From Bacteroidia bacterium (GTDB lineage Bacteria > Bacteroidota > Bacteroidia > Bacteroidales > VadinHA17), in contig JAPLEC010000204.1 in assembly GCA_026391515.1 (NCBI GenBank), positions 1 to 15,373 on the forward strand: a DNA stretch of 15,373 nt. Direction: 5' to 3'. Under the pieces are notes generated by a model. The model made no database searches. It was given only the letters and a program-made list of their open reading frames with translations, and was not told the DNA's origin. The position numbers and the translations under genes are program-made. Positions 1 to 9,000 of the stretch are shown one piece after another. Position 1 is the first letter of the stretch. Every line of letters starts with the position of its first letter.

Positions 1-177
1 AGGTAAACATATTTGACCAATCAGGGAGTTAGTATAAAAGCGGACTCATTGACCATATTTGTTCGATCAGATTGACCACCAAAATCCGGAGTTAAATCCT
101 TGTTGTTTAGTTCTGTATGTTAAGTGTTATCAGATCGGATTTTGAAGTGGCCAGAGAAGGACGGATTCTTTGTAAAC
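1..177. repeat. TGACCA-type repeats upstream of the TIR gene, possible IS-end remnants
   Basis: No gene is visible here. The heptamer TTGACCA occurs at 13-19, 49-55 and 72-78, and the last copy runs into CCGGAGTTAA at 86-95. A diverged TGGCCA...GGACGGA unit lies near 148-165. Similar units recur after the TIR gene, at 2877-2925. IS21-family elements carry several short terminal repeats, so these may be old IS21-like ends; that assignment is inference, since no istA or istB is present in the window. Confidence 0.4.
72..126 (+). repeat. 55-bp direct repeat, left copy flanking the TIR gene
   Basis: This segment aligns without gaps to 2901-2955, with about 38 of 55 positions identical by eye. 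Shared blocks are TTGACCA, CCGGA, TTAA and CTTGTTG. The two copies are in the same orientation and bracket the intact TIR gene. They may be ends of a mobile element or traces of a duplication. Confidence 0.5.
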
Positions 178-178
178 C

Positions 179-212
179 AAACACTTACAAAATCAAATTG
201 TAAGTGTTTTTT
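179..212 (+). terminator. 12-bp stem-loop with T-run, terminator-like
   Basis: AAACACTTACAA (179-190) pairs perfectly with TTGTAAGTGTTT (198-209) around a 7-nt loop, and the T-run extends to 212. This is the form of a Rho-independent terminator on the + strand, though the stem is AT-rich. The copy at 10041-10072 keeps the stem through a compensatory pair change while its loop has diverged, so the structure appears selected. It could insulate the TIR gene from upstream transcription. Confidence 0.6.
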
Positions 213-216
213 GTTT

Positions 217-238
217 CTTGCTAGGTTCTTGCTAGGTT
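217..238 (+). repeat. 11-bp tandem repeat, CTTGCTAGGTT x2
   Basis: Two perfect head-to-tail copies of CTTGCTAGGTT lie at 217-227 and 228-238. The same pair is unchanged at 10080-10101, one of the best conserved stretches of the leader. One helical turn between copies suits a pair of protein-binding half sites; the binding protein is unknown. Confidence 0.7.
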
Positions 239-280
239 TTAAGGATTTTATGACTATTTGTTTAAAATTAAACAAAGGTC

Positions 281-296
281 GGTGGTAATTACTGCC
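281..296. promoter_or_regulatory. Near-palindromic operator-like site
   Basis: GGTGGTAATTACTGCC is a near-palindrome in the centre of the conserved leader, about 60 bp upstream of the promoter -33 element. In the second leader (10146-10161) it is a perfect 16-bp palindrome. The preceding AAACAAAGGTC is identical in both copies. It is a candidate binding site for a dimeric regulator. Confidence 0.5.
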
Positions 297-357
297 ATTC
301 TTTCCTAACCAGTCAAATCTATAAATCATATCCTGATCAGCGATACCTGATTACATA

Positions 358-389
358 TTTGTATTTTGTTTAACTTAGGTTTAAATTTG
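358..389 (+). promoter_or_regulatory. Bacteroidota-type promoter of the TIR gene
   Basis: TTTG at 358-361, a 20-bp spacer and TAAATTTG at 382-389 match the Bacteroidota primary promoter pattern TTTG/TAnnTTTG. Transcription would start near 396, leaving an untranslated leader of about 17 nt before the ATG at 413. The second leader keeps the same boxes and spacer at 10224-10255. Confidence 0.75.
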
Positions 390-412
390 ATAATGAAATA
401 AACAGACCTCAT

Positions 413-2836
413 ATGCCAAGCATTATTGAAGGCTATTCATATGATATCTTTATAAGTTACCGGCAAAACGATAATAAGTACGATGGCTGGGTGACTGAAT
501 TTGTGGATAATCTCAACAAAGAACTCGAAGCTAACATAAAGGATAAAATATCAGTTTATTTCGATATCAATCCTCAGGATGGTCTGCTTGAGACCGATTC
601 TGTTGATAAATCATTGGAGGATAAATTAAAGTGCTTAATCTTTATTCCAATAATATCAAGGACTTATTGTGACTCGAAAAGCTTTGCCTGGCAGCACGAA
701 TTTTGTGCCTTTAACAAACTGGCAAAGGAAGATAAATTCGGAAGGGATATAAAACTTTCCAGTGGAAATGTAACAAGTAGAATACTATCTGTTAAGATCC
801 ATGACCTTGATCCTGAAGATAAAACTCTTCTGGAAGATGAAATTGGAGGATTCATAAGGGGCATAGAGTTCATATATAAAGAACCTGGAGTTAACAGACC
901 GCTCAAACCTGAAGATGATGAAAAGAAAAATTTGAACAATACAATATATCGTAATCAGATCAACAAGGTTGCAAATGCAGTTAAAGAGATTATCACTGCA
1001 TTAAGAAAACAAAGTCAACAAATTGGAGAAGTATCAAAACAAGATTTTGAAGTAAAACCTGTCTATCAAAAGAATATGAAGGCAAAAATTATTTCTGGAT
1101 CTTTGATTATTATTGCATTAATGGTACTTGGATATTTATTTATTCCAAAGCTGTTTAAATCAAAAGAACAGCTTGAAAAATCCATTGCAGTATTACCGTT
1201 CAGAAATGACAGTCCTAATGACACAAATACATATTTCATCAATGGTATCATGGAGAAAATTCTGAATAATCTTCAGATGGTAAATGAACTCCGTGTTATA
1301 TCCCGCACTTCTGTCGAACAGTACAGAAATACCACCAAGTCAATTCCTGAAATCGCAAGGGAGCTGGGTGTGAAATACATTGTTGAAGGAAGTGGACAAA
1401 AGTATGGTAATACATTTGGTGTAAGTGTACAGCTAATAAAAGCGGTAAAAGAAGATCATATGTGGGGCAAGTCTTATGAACAGGAAATTAGAGAGACAAG
1501 AGACATAATAAGTGTACAAAGTAGAATTGCACAGGCTATTGCTGAAGAATTGAAAGCTACAATTACCCCCAAAGAAAAAGAATTGATTGAAAACATACCA
1601 ACCACAAACCAATTGGCATATGATTTTTACCTGAAAGGGAAGGATTACTGGTCAAAATACGAAAGTAACCTTGCTTTAGACATGTACTCAAAAGCCATTC
1701 AAGAGGACCCCTTGTTTGCAGCTGCCTATGCTCAAAGGGCACATACGCATTTTTATTTTTACTGGAATAAGCTAAGAGGATGGCAAGGTCATGATTCATT
1801 GGGAAAAGAGGATTTAAATAAAGGATTACAATTAAATCCAGAATTACCTGAGTTGAAACTTGTACAAGCAGTCGCATATTATTGGCTGGATCGCGACTAT
1901 GATAAATCTTTAAAGATCCTTACAGAATTAAAAGCTGTTGTACCCAATATGGCTGACTTGTATGCTTATACTTCTTACATTCTGAGGCGGCAAGGCAAGA
2001 TGGAAGAATCAATAAGTGAATTAAAGAAAAGCATTCAATTGGATCCATTTAACGCGAATTATATGGATAATTTATCATTGACATATCAACTTTTACACCA
2101 ATATGATAATCAAATTGAATGTTCCAGACAAGGATTATCGTTAATTCCCGACTATAAAAGTTTTAATCGTTTTATTTTCAGTGCATATCTGGATAAAACT
2201 GGAGATTTAAAGGTTGCACTAAAAGAATCAGGACTTAAGGAAGAAAATGTTTTGTATGGGGCTCATTCCTACGAAACTCAAGAGGAAGAAGTTAATCACT
2301 ATGGAGTTTATTACTATACCAGACAATATAATAAATTGATAGAAATAATCAATAAAGATACCTTAATTGAAACTAATCAAACAACCTATCACCCGAAAAC
2401 ATATGAGCTTGCATTAATTTATTATTTAAATGGCAACACATCTCTATGCAAAATCTATGCAGATTCTGCAATTATACATCTGAATGGAAAAATAAAAGAA
2501 GTACCAGATGATGATAGGTTTTACTCTACTTTAGGGAAGTGCTATGCTTTTACCGGAAATAATAAAGAGGCGATTGCCTGTGGACAGAAAGCTGTTGATC
2601 TGAAGCCGATTAAATTAGATGCCTACCAGGGTGCAGCTAAAGAACAAGATTTGATGGAAATCTATATATTCACTGGTAACTATGATTTGGCTTTAGATAA
2701 AATAGAATACTTATTATCAATCCCAAGCTGGTTGAGTATAGGAGACTTATTGATTGATCCAATATTTGATAATCTTCGCAAATTACCTCGATTTCAAAAG
2801 ATTTTAACAACTGAATACAAGACGAATTATCAGTAA
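413..2836 (+). CDS. Transmembrane TIR domain protein with TolB-like and TPR domains
   Basis: This 807-residue protein opens with a TIR domain (about 8-155: DIFISYR at 11-17, VYFDIN, CLIFIPIISRTYC). Glu96, in SFAWQHEF, is at the position of the catalytic glutamate of NAD-cleaving TIR domains. One hydrophobic segment (about 225-246) is followed by a TolB/FlgO-like module (256-395: SIAVLPFRND, VISRTSVEQYR, YIVEGSGQ) and helical TPR repeats (about 405-800). The expected topology is TIR in the cytoplasm and sensor part outside, as in other one-helix receptors with TolB-TPR outputs. TIR domains of this type may hydrolyse NAD+ or serve as scaffolds; activity is not proven. The start is set by the promoter 24 bp upstream and by the identical opening MPSIIEGY in the second copy. 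The gene is monocistronic and converges with the WD40 gene. Confidence 0.85.
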   Translation: MPSIIEGYSYDIFISYRQNDNKYDGWVTEFVDNLNKELEANIKDKISVYFDINPQDGLLETDSVDKSLEDKLKCLIFIPIISRTYCDSKSFAWQHEFCAFNKLAKEDKFGRDIKLSSGNVTSRILSVKIHDLDPEDKTLLEDEIGGFIRGIEFIYKEPGVNRPLKPEDDEKKNLNNTIYRNQINKVANAVKEIITALRKQSQQIGEVSKQDFEVKPVYQKNMKAKIISGSLIIIALMVLGYLFIPKLFKSKEQLEKSIAVLPFRNDSPNDTNTYFINGIMEKILNNLQMVNELRVISRTSVEQYRNTTKSIPEIARELGVKYIVEGSGQKYGNTFGVSVQLIKAVKEDHMWGKSYEQEIRETRDIISVQSRIAQAIAEELKATITPKEKELIENIPTTNQLAYDFYLKGKDYWSKYESNLALDMYSKAIQEDPLFAAAYAQRAHTHFYFYWNKLRGWQGHDSLGKEDLNKGLQLNPELPELKLVQAVAYYWLDRDYDKSLKILTELKAVVPNMADLYAYTSYILRRQGKMEESISELKKSIQLDPFNANYMDNLSLTYQLLHQYDNQIECSRQGLSLIPDYKSFNRFIFSAYLDKTGDLKVALKESGLKEENVLYGAHSYETQEEEVNHYGVYYYTRQYNKLIEIINKDTLIETNQTTYHPKTYELALIYYLNGNTSLCKIYADSAIIHLNGKIKEVPDDDRFYSTLGKCYAFTGNNKEAIACGQKAVDLKPIKLDAYQGAAKEQDLMEIYIFTGNYDLALDKIEYLLSIPSWLSIGDLLIDPIFDNLRKLPRFQKILTTEYKTNYQ

Positions 2837-2846
2837 ATAACCAGTA

Positions 2847-2955
2847 TGGCCAGCCTTATTGGAAAAGCCAGTGGTTCTGACCACCTTTCGCCGGAGTAAA
2901 TTGACCATCCTTGGCCGGAATTAAGTGCTTGTTGCTAACTTATTTATGATAAATG
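2847..2955 (+). repeat. Tandem TGACCA...CCGGA units downstream of the TIR gene
   Basis: Two adjacent units of about 24 bp, starting at 2877 (TGACCACC...CCGGAGTAAA) and 2902 (TGACCATCC...CCGGAATTAA), follow a more degenerate TGGCCAGCCTT unit near 2847. The part at 2901-2955 is the right-hand copy of the direct repeat at 72-126. Multiple short repeats of this kind resemble IS21-family ends; no transposase is nearby, so the origin is inferred. Confidence 0.45.
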
Positions 2956-2980
2956 CAACTGAACCGGCCAAATGTGGTCA
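2902..2980. terminator. Nested inverted repeat between convergent genes
   Basis: The arms 2902-2918 and 2964-2980 are complementary at 14 of 17 positions, with a perfect TTGGCCGG/CCGGCCAA core. Inside lie a second pair, GTTGC/GCAAC (2931-2935, 2955-2959), and ATTTAT/ATAAAT (2942-2954). It stands between the ends of the TIR and WD40 genes, so a bidirectional terminator is plausible, but there is no T-run. The outer arms also contain the TGACCA motif, so it may instead be paired IS-type ends. Confidence 0.45.
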
Positions 2981-3011
2981 CGTCGTCCGGCTTTTGCAAT
3001 AAGATAATATT

Positions 3012-6000
3012 TTATAAATATATGATTTTAATAGTTTTTGCACAGACTCCCGTTATCTGCTGAACCTGATTGATTGAATAATCTTTCAGCTCCGAGACTG
3101 TAATCTGCTTGTCGTTATTGCTGTCAGCAGCCTTATTCATTAAACCATTAATTATGCTGTAAGTAAAAACACCATTATTCCATTGTGGCGACTCCAGAGC
3201 ATAACCTTTGCCTGCAGCAGCAGAAATTACAGTGGTCCCCGTTCCATGATCCAGGTTTGTAAACAATTCCTGCATCAGCTCAAATGAACTATTCAGGCTT
3301 GTTCCTGATTGTACCATTTTATTATTCACCCCCTTAAAATCATATTCCTTTATATTCCCTCTGAAAGTTATCTCGGAAGATGGCTGCATATTATTTGCTA
3401 TTAATTCTGTTCCTTCTTCCTTATCTACCTCCCCGCTGTGACAGGCATCCATCAGCATGAGCTTCTTTCTTGCCGGGATGCTGTCAAGAAGGGCTTCCAG
3501 ATCATCAAAAGAGATCCCTCTTTTTTCAGGCTGGCTGAAATCAACGTCAAATGACGCAAAATAGAAATCCATATCTCTGTCCAGTAATCCATGACCGGAA
3601 ACAAATACAACTACCTGATCATCCACCTTTGAAGCACTTAGCTTTTGCTTCAGGTTGAAGAAGTTTTCCCGTGTTGCCCTTTCATTAAATAGAGTATCGA
3701 TAATAATGTTACCAAAGTATCCTTCCGGAATTGCAAGGGACCTGAATATGGATGCGATGTCGCGGCCATCCTTAACGGCATATTGAAGATTATACCGCGG
3801 GTCCTTGTACCTGGAAACACTCATTGCAATGACATACAGGTCCGGTTTGATTTGATTTTCAGGATGATAAATAATATTTACCGATTCCTTAAGTGACTCC
3901 ACCCCTTTTTCATTGATGCAGGATACATTAATTTCATTTTTCCCGTCTGACAGGGGAACATTAATGATTTTATTAATGGAGTCCGTATTTTCTTTGATCA
4001 GGGATATCCCTCTGGAGCCGAACATGGGAACATCATTTATCCATACATTGAACCGGTCAAGCTTATACTTGCTGTCCGTACCGCATATTTCAAGCTGGAT
4101 CTGAGACTTATCAGTATTATAAGCCAGGGCATCATAGTTTACAATTTTTATCCCCGGAGTATGCCGTTCGGTGGAGAGCATCTCCTCTGTGAAGCCTGCT
4201 CTTTTAAGGCGTTTCTGGTAAGCTTTCCTGTACATCCTGATCAATGCAGTGTCGGGATTACCAAGCTGTTCAAGGACTTTGTCGGGACGGTTGTACTGCA
4301 GGTCCCACTGATTTACATTGTACAATTTGTCTCCTAATCGCCAGACAAGATTCTTAATACCTTCGGGTGTTCCCGAATATTCACCGGACGGAAGAATAAA
4401 AACGTAATCATCCTTATTAATTGAAACAAAAGTAACTATCTCTTTTCCGGATTTCAGATCGTACAGACTGATAGCAGTATTATAAGTGTAAATAAGTTTT
4501 GAGCCAGACCAGCAAATATCTTGCAGTTTTGCTGATTTAAAGTCAATACTGCGAAGCAGCTTCCCGTTTCCGGAATCCCAAATTTCAACAGGATACTCAC
4601 TTATTAAATCATCCTCCGTTTTATATTTGGAAGAAGAAACAAGTAAATTTTTACCATCCGGACTAAACACGGTTGTATTTACTTTTCTTATCCCGTCCTG
4701 CGGATCGAGAATATGAAGCACTTTGCCGGTCTGTACGTTCCAGATTTTCGTTATCCCGCCTTCAGAAGCGGTAACCAGCTTCTTGCTATCAGGACTGAAC
4801 GGATCTTTGAAATTATCTGTGGAATTAACTACAAATCCATCAAGAGAATGCAGAGCTTCACCGCTTTCAACGTCCCATAAGGTAGTGCTCATCTGTTTTA
4901 AATCTGGCGGCTTCAGTGAAGCCGAAATAATCTTCGTTCCGTCTGAGGTAAAGGTAACCTCCCTTACTGTTTCTTCTGATTCTTCCTCTTCACCTTCCAT
5001 CTTCCAGAAAACTCCTTCAATTATATTAAGCAGTCTCCCGGTTCCTATATCCCATATTTTTGCAGAATTATCCAAAGAATTAGTCACTAACAATTTCCGG
5101 CTGTCTGAACTGAAAGTGATCGAGCCAATCTTTCCTACTTTGCCTTCAAGGGTATTCATCCCTTTCCCTGTTTGTATGTCCCATATTTTTGCAGTGCTGT
5201 CGCTCAGAAATGTTACAAGATTCATCCCGTCCGGACTGAATCTGGGAGTAGTAACAAATCCTGATTGTCTTTCGAGGGCATAAAGCATTTCCCCGGTCTG
5301 CACATCCCATATTTTTGCGCTGCTATCTGCATAGGCAACAAATAGCTGGTTGTTATCCGGGTGAAATTTTGCCGATACGACAGGTGAAAAACTTCCTTCC
5401 ATACTGAGAATGAGTGTCCACTGGCCGTCAACAAGTTTCCATAAAAGAGCTGTCCCATCCCATAAGAAAGACACTTTCTTCATTAGATCTGGGCTGTTGA
5501 CAGAAACAATACCTGCAGGCTCTATACTTTGATCCTGCTCCTTGCTGCTTTGTAATAATTTCCCGTTTAGTGCATTCCATATTTTAACTTCTCCGGTTGT
5601 GGTAATCGTTCTGAAGCTCTTGCCGTCGTCACTGAACAGTGCACTTTTTATTCCTTCCTGTGGTATAAAAGCAGGTTCAGTATTATTACTTTCAACTTTC
5701 TTTTTTTCTTCAATTACATCCAGGCAAAACTGGAGCTTTCCGCTTTGCAGATCCCAAACTTTTACCGTATCATTATCATAAGTAAAAGCCATGACCAACC
5801 GGCTATTCCGGCTGACAATTTCGGAAAGATTAGTTATTGAAGGTGAAAATCCTAAAGGTCCATTCAGACTGTGCAGCAATTCTGCACTTTCCGGATCCCA
5901 TATCTTAATTACATTATTTCTTGAAGCAATTATCTTACTGCCATCCGGGCTGAAACAAAGTGATCCAAGTCCATCCGCATAATCATTCAGTCCTTCTTCA

Positions 6001-9000
6001 TTTGCATTCAAACTGTATAATAGATTACCATTTTGAACATTCCACATCCTTATGGTGTCACTGGAAGATGCCTCTGCCATAATTTTCGTGCCATCAGGAG
6101 AAAAAGATGCGAACGATATATTTTTCAACTTCCCTTCAAGCTTATGAAGAAATCTCCTTCCCTGAATATCCCAGATTCCAACGTCCCAATTATCTGAGAA
6201 TGATGCAAGCATTTTAACGTCATTGGAACTTATGAACCAATAAAAGAAAGGTTCAATTAATGTCTCCGGCCAGCTTTCACTTTTTATCAATTCCCGGTTC
6301 TGTATATTCCAGGTTTTGATAGTCCCATTATTCATCCAAGATATAATATTTTTACCGTCGGAGCTGAAATAGGCAAAAGCTGGTTTCCCTTCATCGCAAG
6401 AGAGGCTGAATATCAGTTCGCCTGCCTCAGAATCCCAGACCCTGATTATGCTGTCATTTGGAGCAGTTGTTACTATTCTTTTGCCATCGGGACTAAACCG
6501 TATATTCCGGATTTGCTGATAACTATAATATTGATTCCCGGTTCTCCAGGAAAGATCCTGCAATAATTTCCCATTCTGAACATCCCATGATTTTGCCCGA
6601 ATTTTTTGTGATTCGTCAGTGAAATTCATAACCATTTTCTTACTATCCGGACTGAGAGGAGCTCCAAGAGAAGAAAACTGTTCAACAGAAAACTGTTCAA
6701 CAGGCAAATGATGAAGCAGACTTCCGTCTGCAGCATTCCAGATATCGGGTTCTATTACGATCTTCTGGCCATCCGGACTGAAAACAACAGGTCCGGATTG
6801 TACCTCCCTCGAATTGGCAGTTGACTGCTTCCCGGCAAACAGTGGAGTTGAATCCAGGGTAGACAGCAATTGGCCATCCTGAGCATTCCAGATCCTGGTC
6901 AATCCGGTGCCGGTTGTCGACATGATCTTTTGACCATCCGGGCTGAAGACGGCAGGATTTGAATTGTCGCCTGCTCCCATTAGAGTTAAAAGCAAATTGC
7001 CCGTCTGGACATCAAATATTTTAATTGTTGAATCAATAACGACCAGCAGCTTTCTGCCATCAGGGCTGAATTGCTGTTGAAGTATCCAGCTATCTGAAAT
7101 TTCAGGTTCCGGAAGCCAGGTCTTTTTCTCTAAATCCCGGATTTTTATACTCCCGCCATCAGCGTGGCAAAAAGCCTTCATGCCATCCGAACTGAAAGTT
7201 GGGGTAAAATAGCTCTGTTGCTGTGTTATGCTTTCAATCACTTTACCGCTTTGAACATCCCATATCATTGTGGCCTGGTTATTATTCCTTGTAATGATCC
7301 TTCTTCCATCATCGCTGAAAAAGAATTCTGCGACTGATAAAGGATCATCTGGTTTTCCAAAATGCCAGTTGAGCTTCTGGATCTTTTCAAGGCTTTGAGC
7401 ATCCCATATTTCAGCATCTCCATCGTCGGTAAAAGTCAGGAAACGAGTTCCATCCGGGCTGAATAATTGTGATCCATAAGAGTATGAATTCCCGATATTC
7501 ATGCTTTTTAAAACTGTACCCGTGCCAATATCCAATATCTTTATTCCCCCAGTGTTTTTTAAAATTAATTTATCGTTGCCTGGACTAAAACGAAATTCAC
7601 CCGTTGAAAGCCCCCAACCGAAACTCTCCTCTCTAAAACTTCGAAGGATCTCCCCATTCTGGAAATCCACCAGATGAATAGTTCCATCCGTTAATGGAAT
7701 TATGACTATTTTGCTGTCGAAGCTGAACAGGTTCGGTATCGGTACATTTTCACAATACTGACAGAAGTCAATGCTCCGTATCAGTTTCCCGGAATTGACA
7801 TCATATATTTCGAGAAATAATAATGGATCATAATCAGTTTTTTTATTTGTTATGACCGCAACATTTTTACTGTCAGGGCTAAAGGGTGCATCCGGAAATT
7901 TATCAATACTATCAATAGTAAATACGAGTTCACCATCTGCAACATTCCAGATTTCTGCCATTCTTTCTTCGGGAAATGTCACAACATTATTCCCATCCGG
8001 ACTGAAAAGTGCCGGTTTCGTTTTCCGAAAATCTGGATTATATATCGATTCATATTTATATGCTTCCAGACTGTACAATAAATTACCGCTTTGTACATCC
8101 CAGGCTGTCGTAGCAGCTCCTCTCGATTCAACCACTATTATTGTGCCATCCGGGTTGAATCCGGCTCCGATAACCTGATCAGGTGCTTTCAGGTAATGTA
8201 CTACTTCACCGGTTTCGGCATTAAATAATGATACGGTATCGCTGTATGTTATTGAAGCAGCGACAATCTTGCTGTCGGGGCTGAAAAAAACAAAGGAAAA
8301 CGGATCCAGATTACCGTATAATAACCTCCTCCCGTTTATTGTGAATAATAACCTGCCGTTGCCGGTATCCCATACCTTCGCATTTTTATCATTTGATCCG
8401 GTCAGCACCTTACTGCCATCCCGGCTGTATTGTATGGATTCAACATCCTGGCCATGCCCTGCAAGGTTATTTTTTAATTTGCCGTTTTTCAGATCCCATA
8501 ACTTTGCGGTCCAGTCCCAGGAATTTGTCATCACATTCTGCCCGTCGGGACTGAATTTTGCGAGTGAAACATAGCTGGTAGCCCCTTTAAGCTTGTGGAT
8601 CAATCTGCCATTCTGCATATCCCATAATTTAGGTATTCCATCCTGAATGGATGAAGCAAGCACCAATCGAATATTTGAAGTGGTGACTACACTCTTTCCG
8701 TCAGGGCTGAAAGCATTCGGATCACCGCCATCTATGGAAAACAGGATTTGTCCGGTCTGGATATCCTGGATAAGTGAATATCCATGTATCTTTGAACTGA
8801 TCAATAGATTCTTTCCATCAGGAATGAATTTGACAGATGAGAATCCTTCACCTTTTTCAATTATCCTATTAAGCAGTTTCCCGGATCCTGCATCCCAAAG
8901 AAACACTGTATTATCAGAGCAAAGTGCTGCCAGCATTTTCCCATCCCTGGTAAAATCAACTGAAACTATTTCTTCAGGATGTCCTTTCAGCTTGCACAAT

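Larger units (their letters stand above)
178..460 (+). repeat. Conserved TIR-gene leader, copy 1
   Basis: This 283-bp block is homologous to 10040-10322, roughly three quarters identical by eye and equal in total length. In order it holds a stem-loop (179-209), an 11-bp tandem repeat (217-238), a near-palindrome (281-296), a Bacteroidota-type promoter (358-389) and the first 16 codons of the TIR gene. Homology starts at the stem-loop; sequence upstream differs between the copies. The distance from the block start to the ATG is 235 bp in both. Confidence 0.85.

Noticed and set aside
120..329. A minus-strand open frame over the first TIR leader, and a similar one at 9923-10117
   Set aside because: Both cover the conserved stem-loop and tandem repeat, and the shared part follows from the repeat homology; no protein features.
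4723..5283. A 186-codon open frame on the + strand inside the WD40 gene, and several shorter ones like it
   Set aside because: They are antisense shadows of the repeated blade codons, with recurrent LPSGLK/ILPSGLN strings that simply mirror FSPDGK; none has a promoter or a family of its own.
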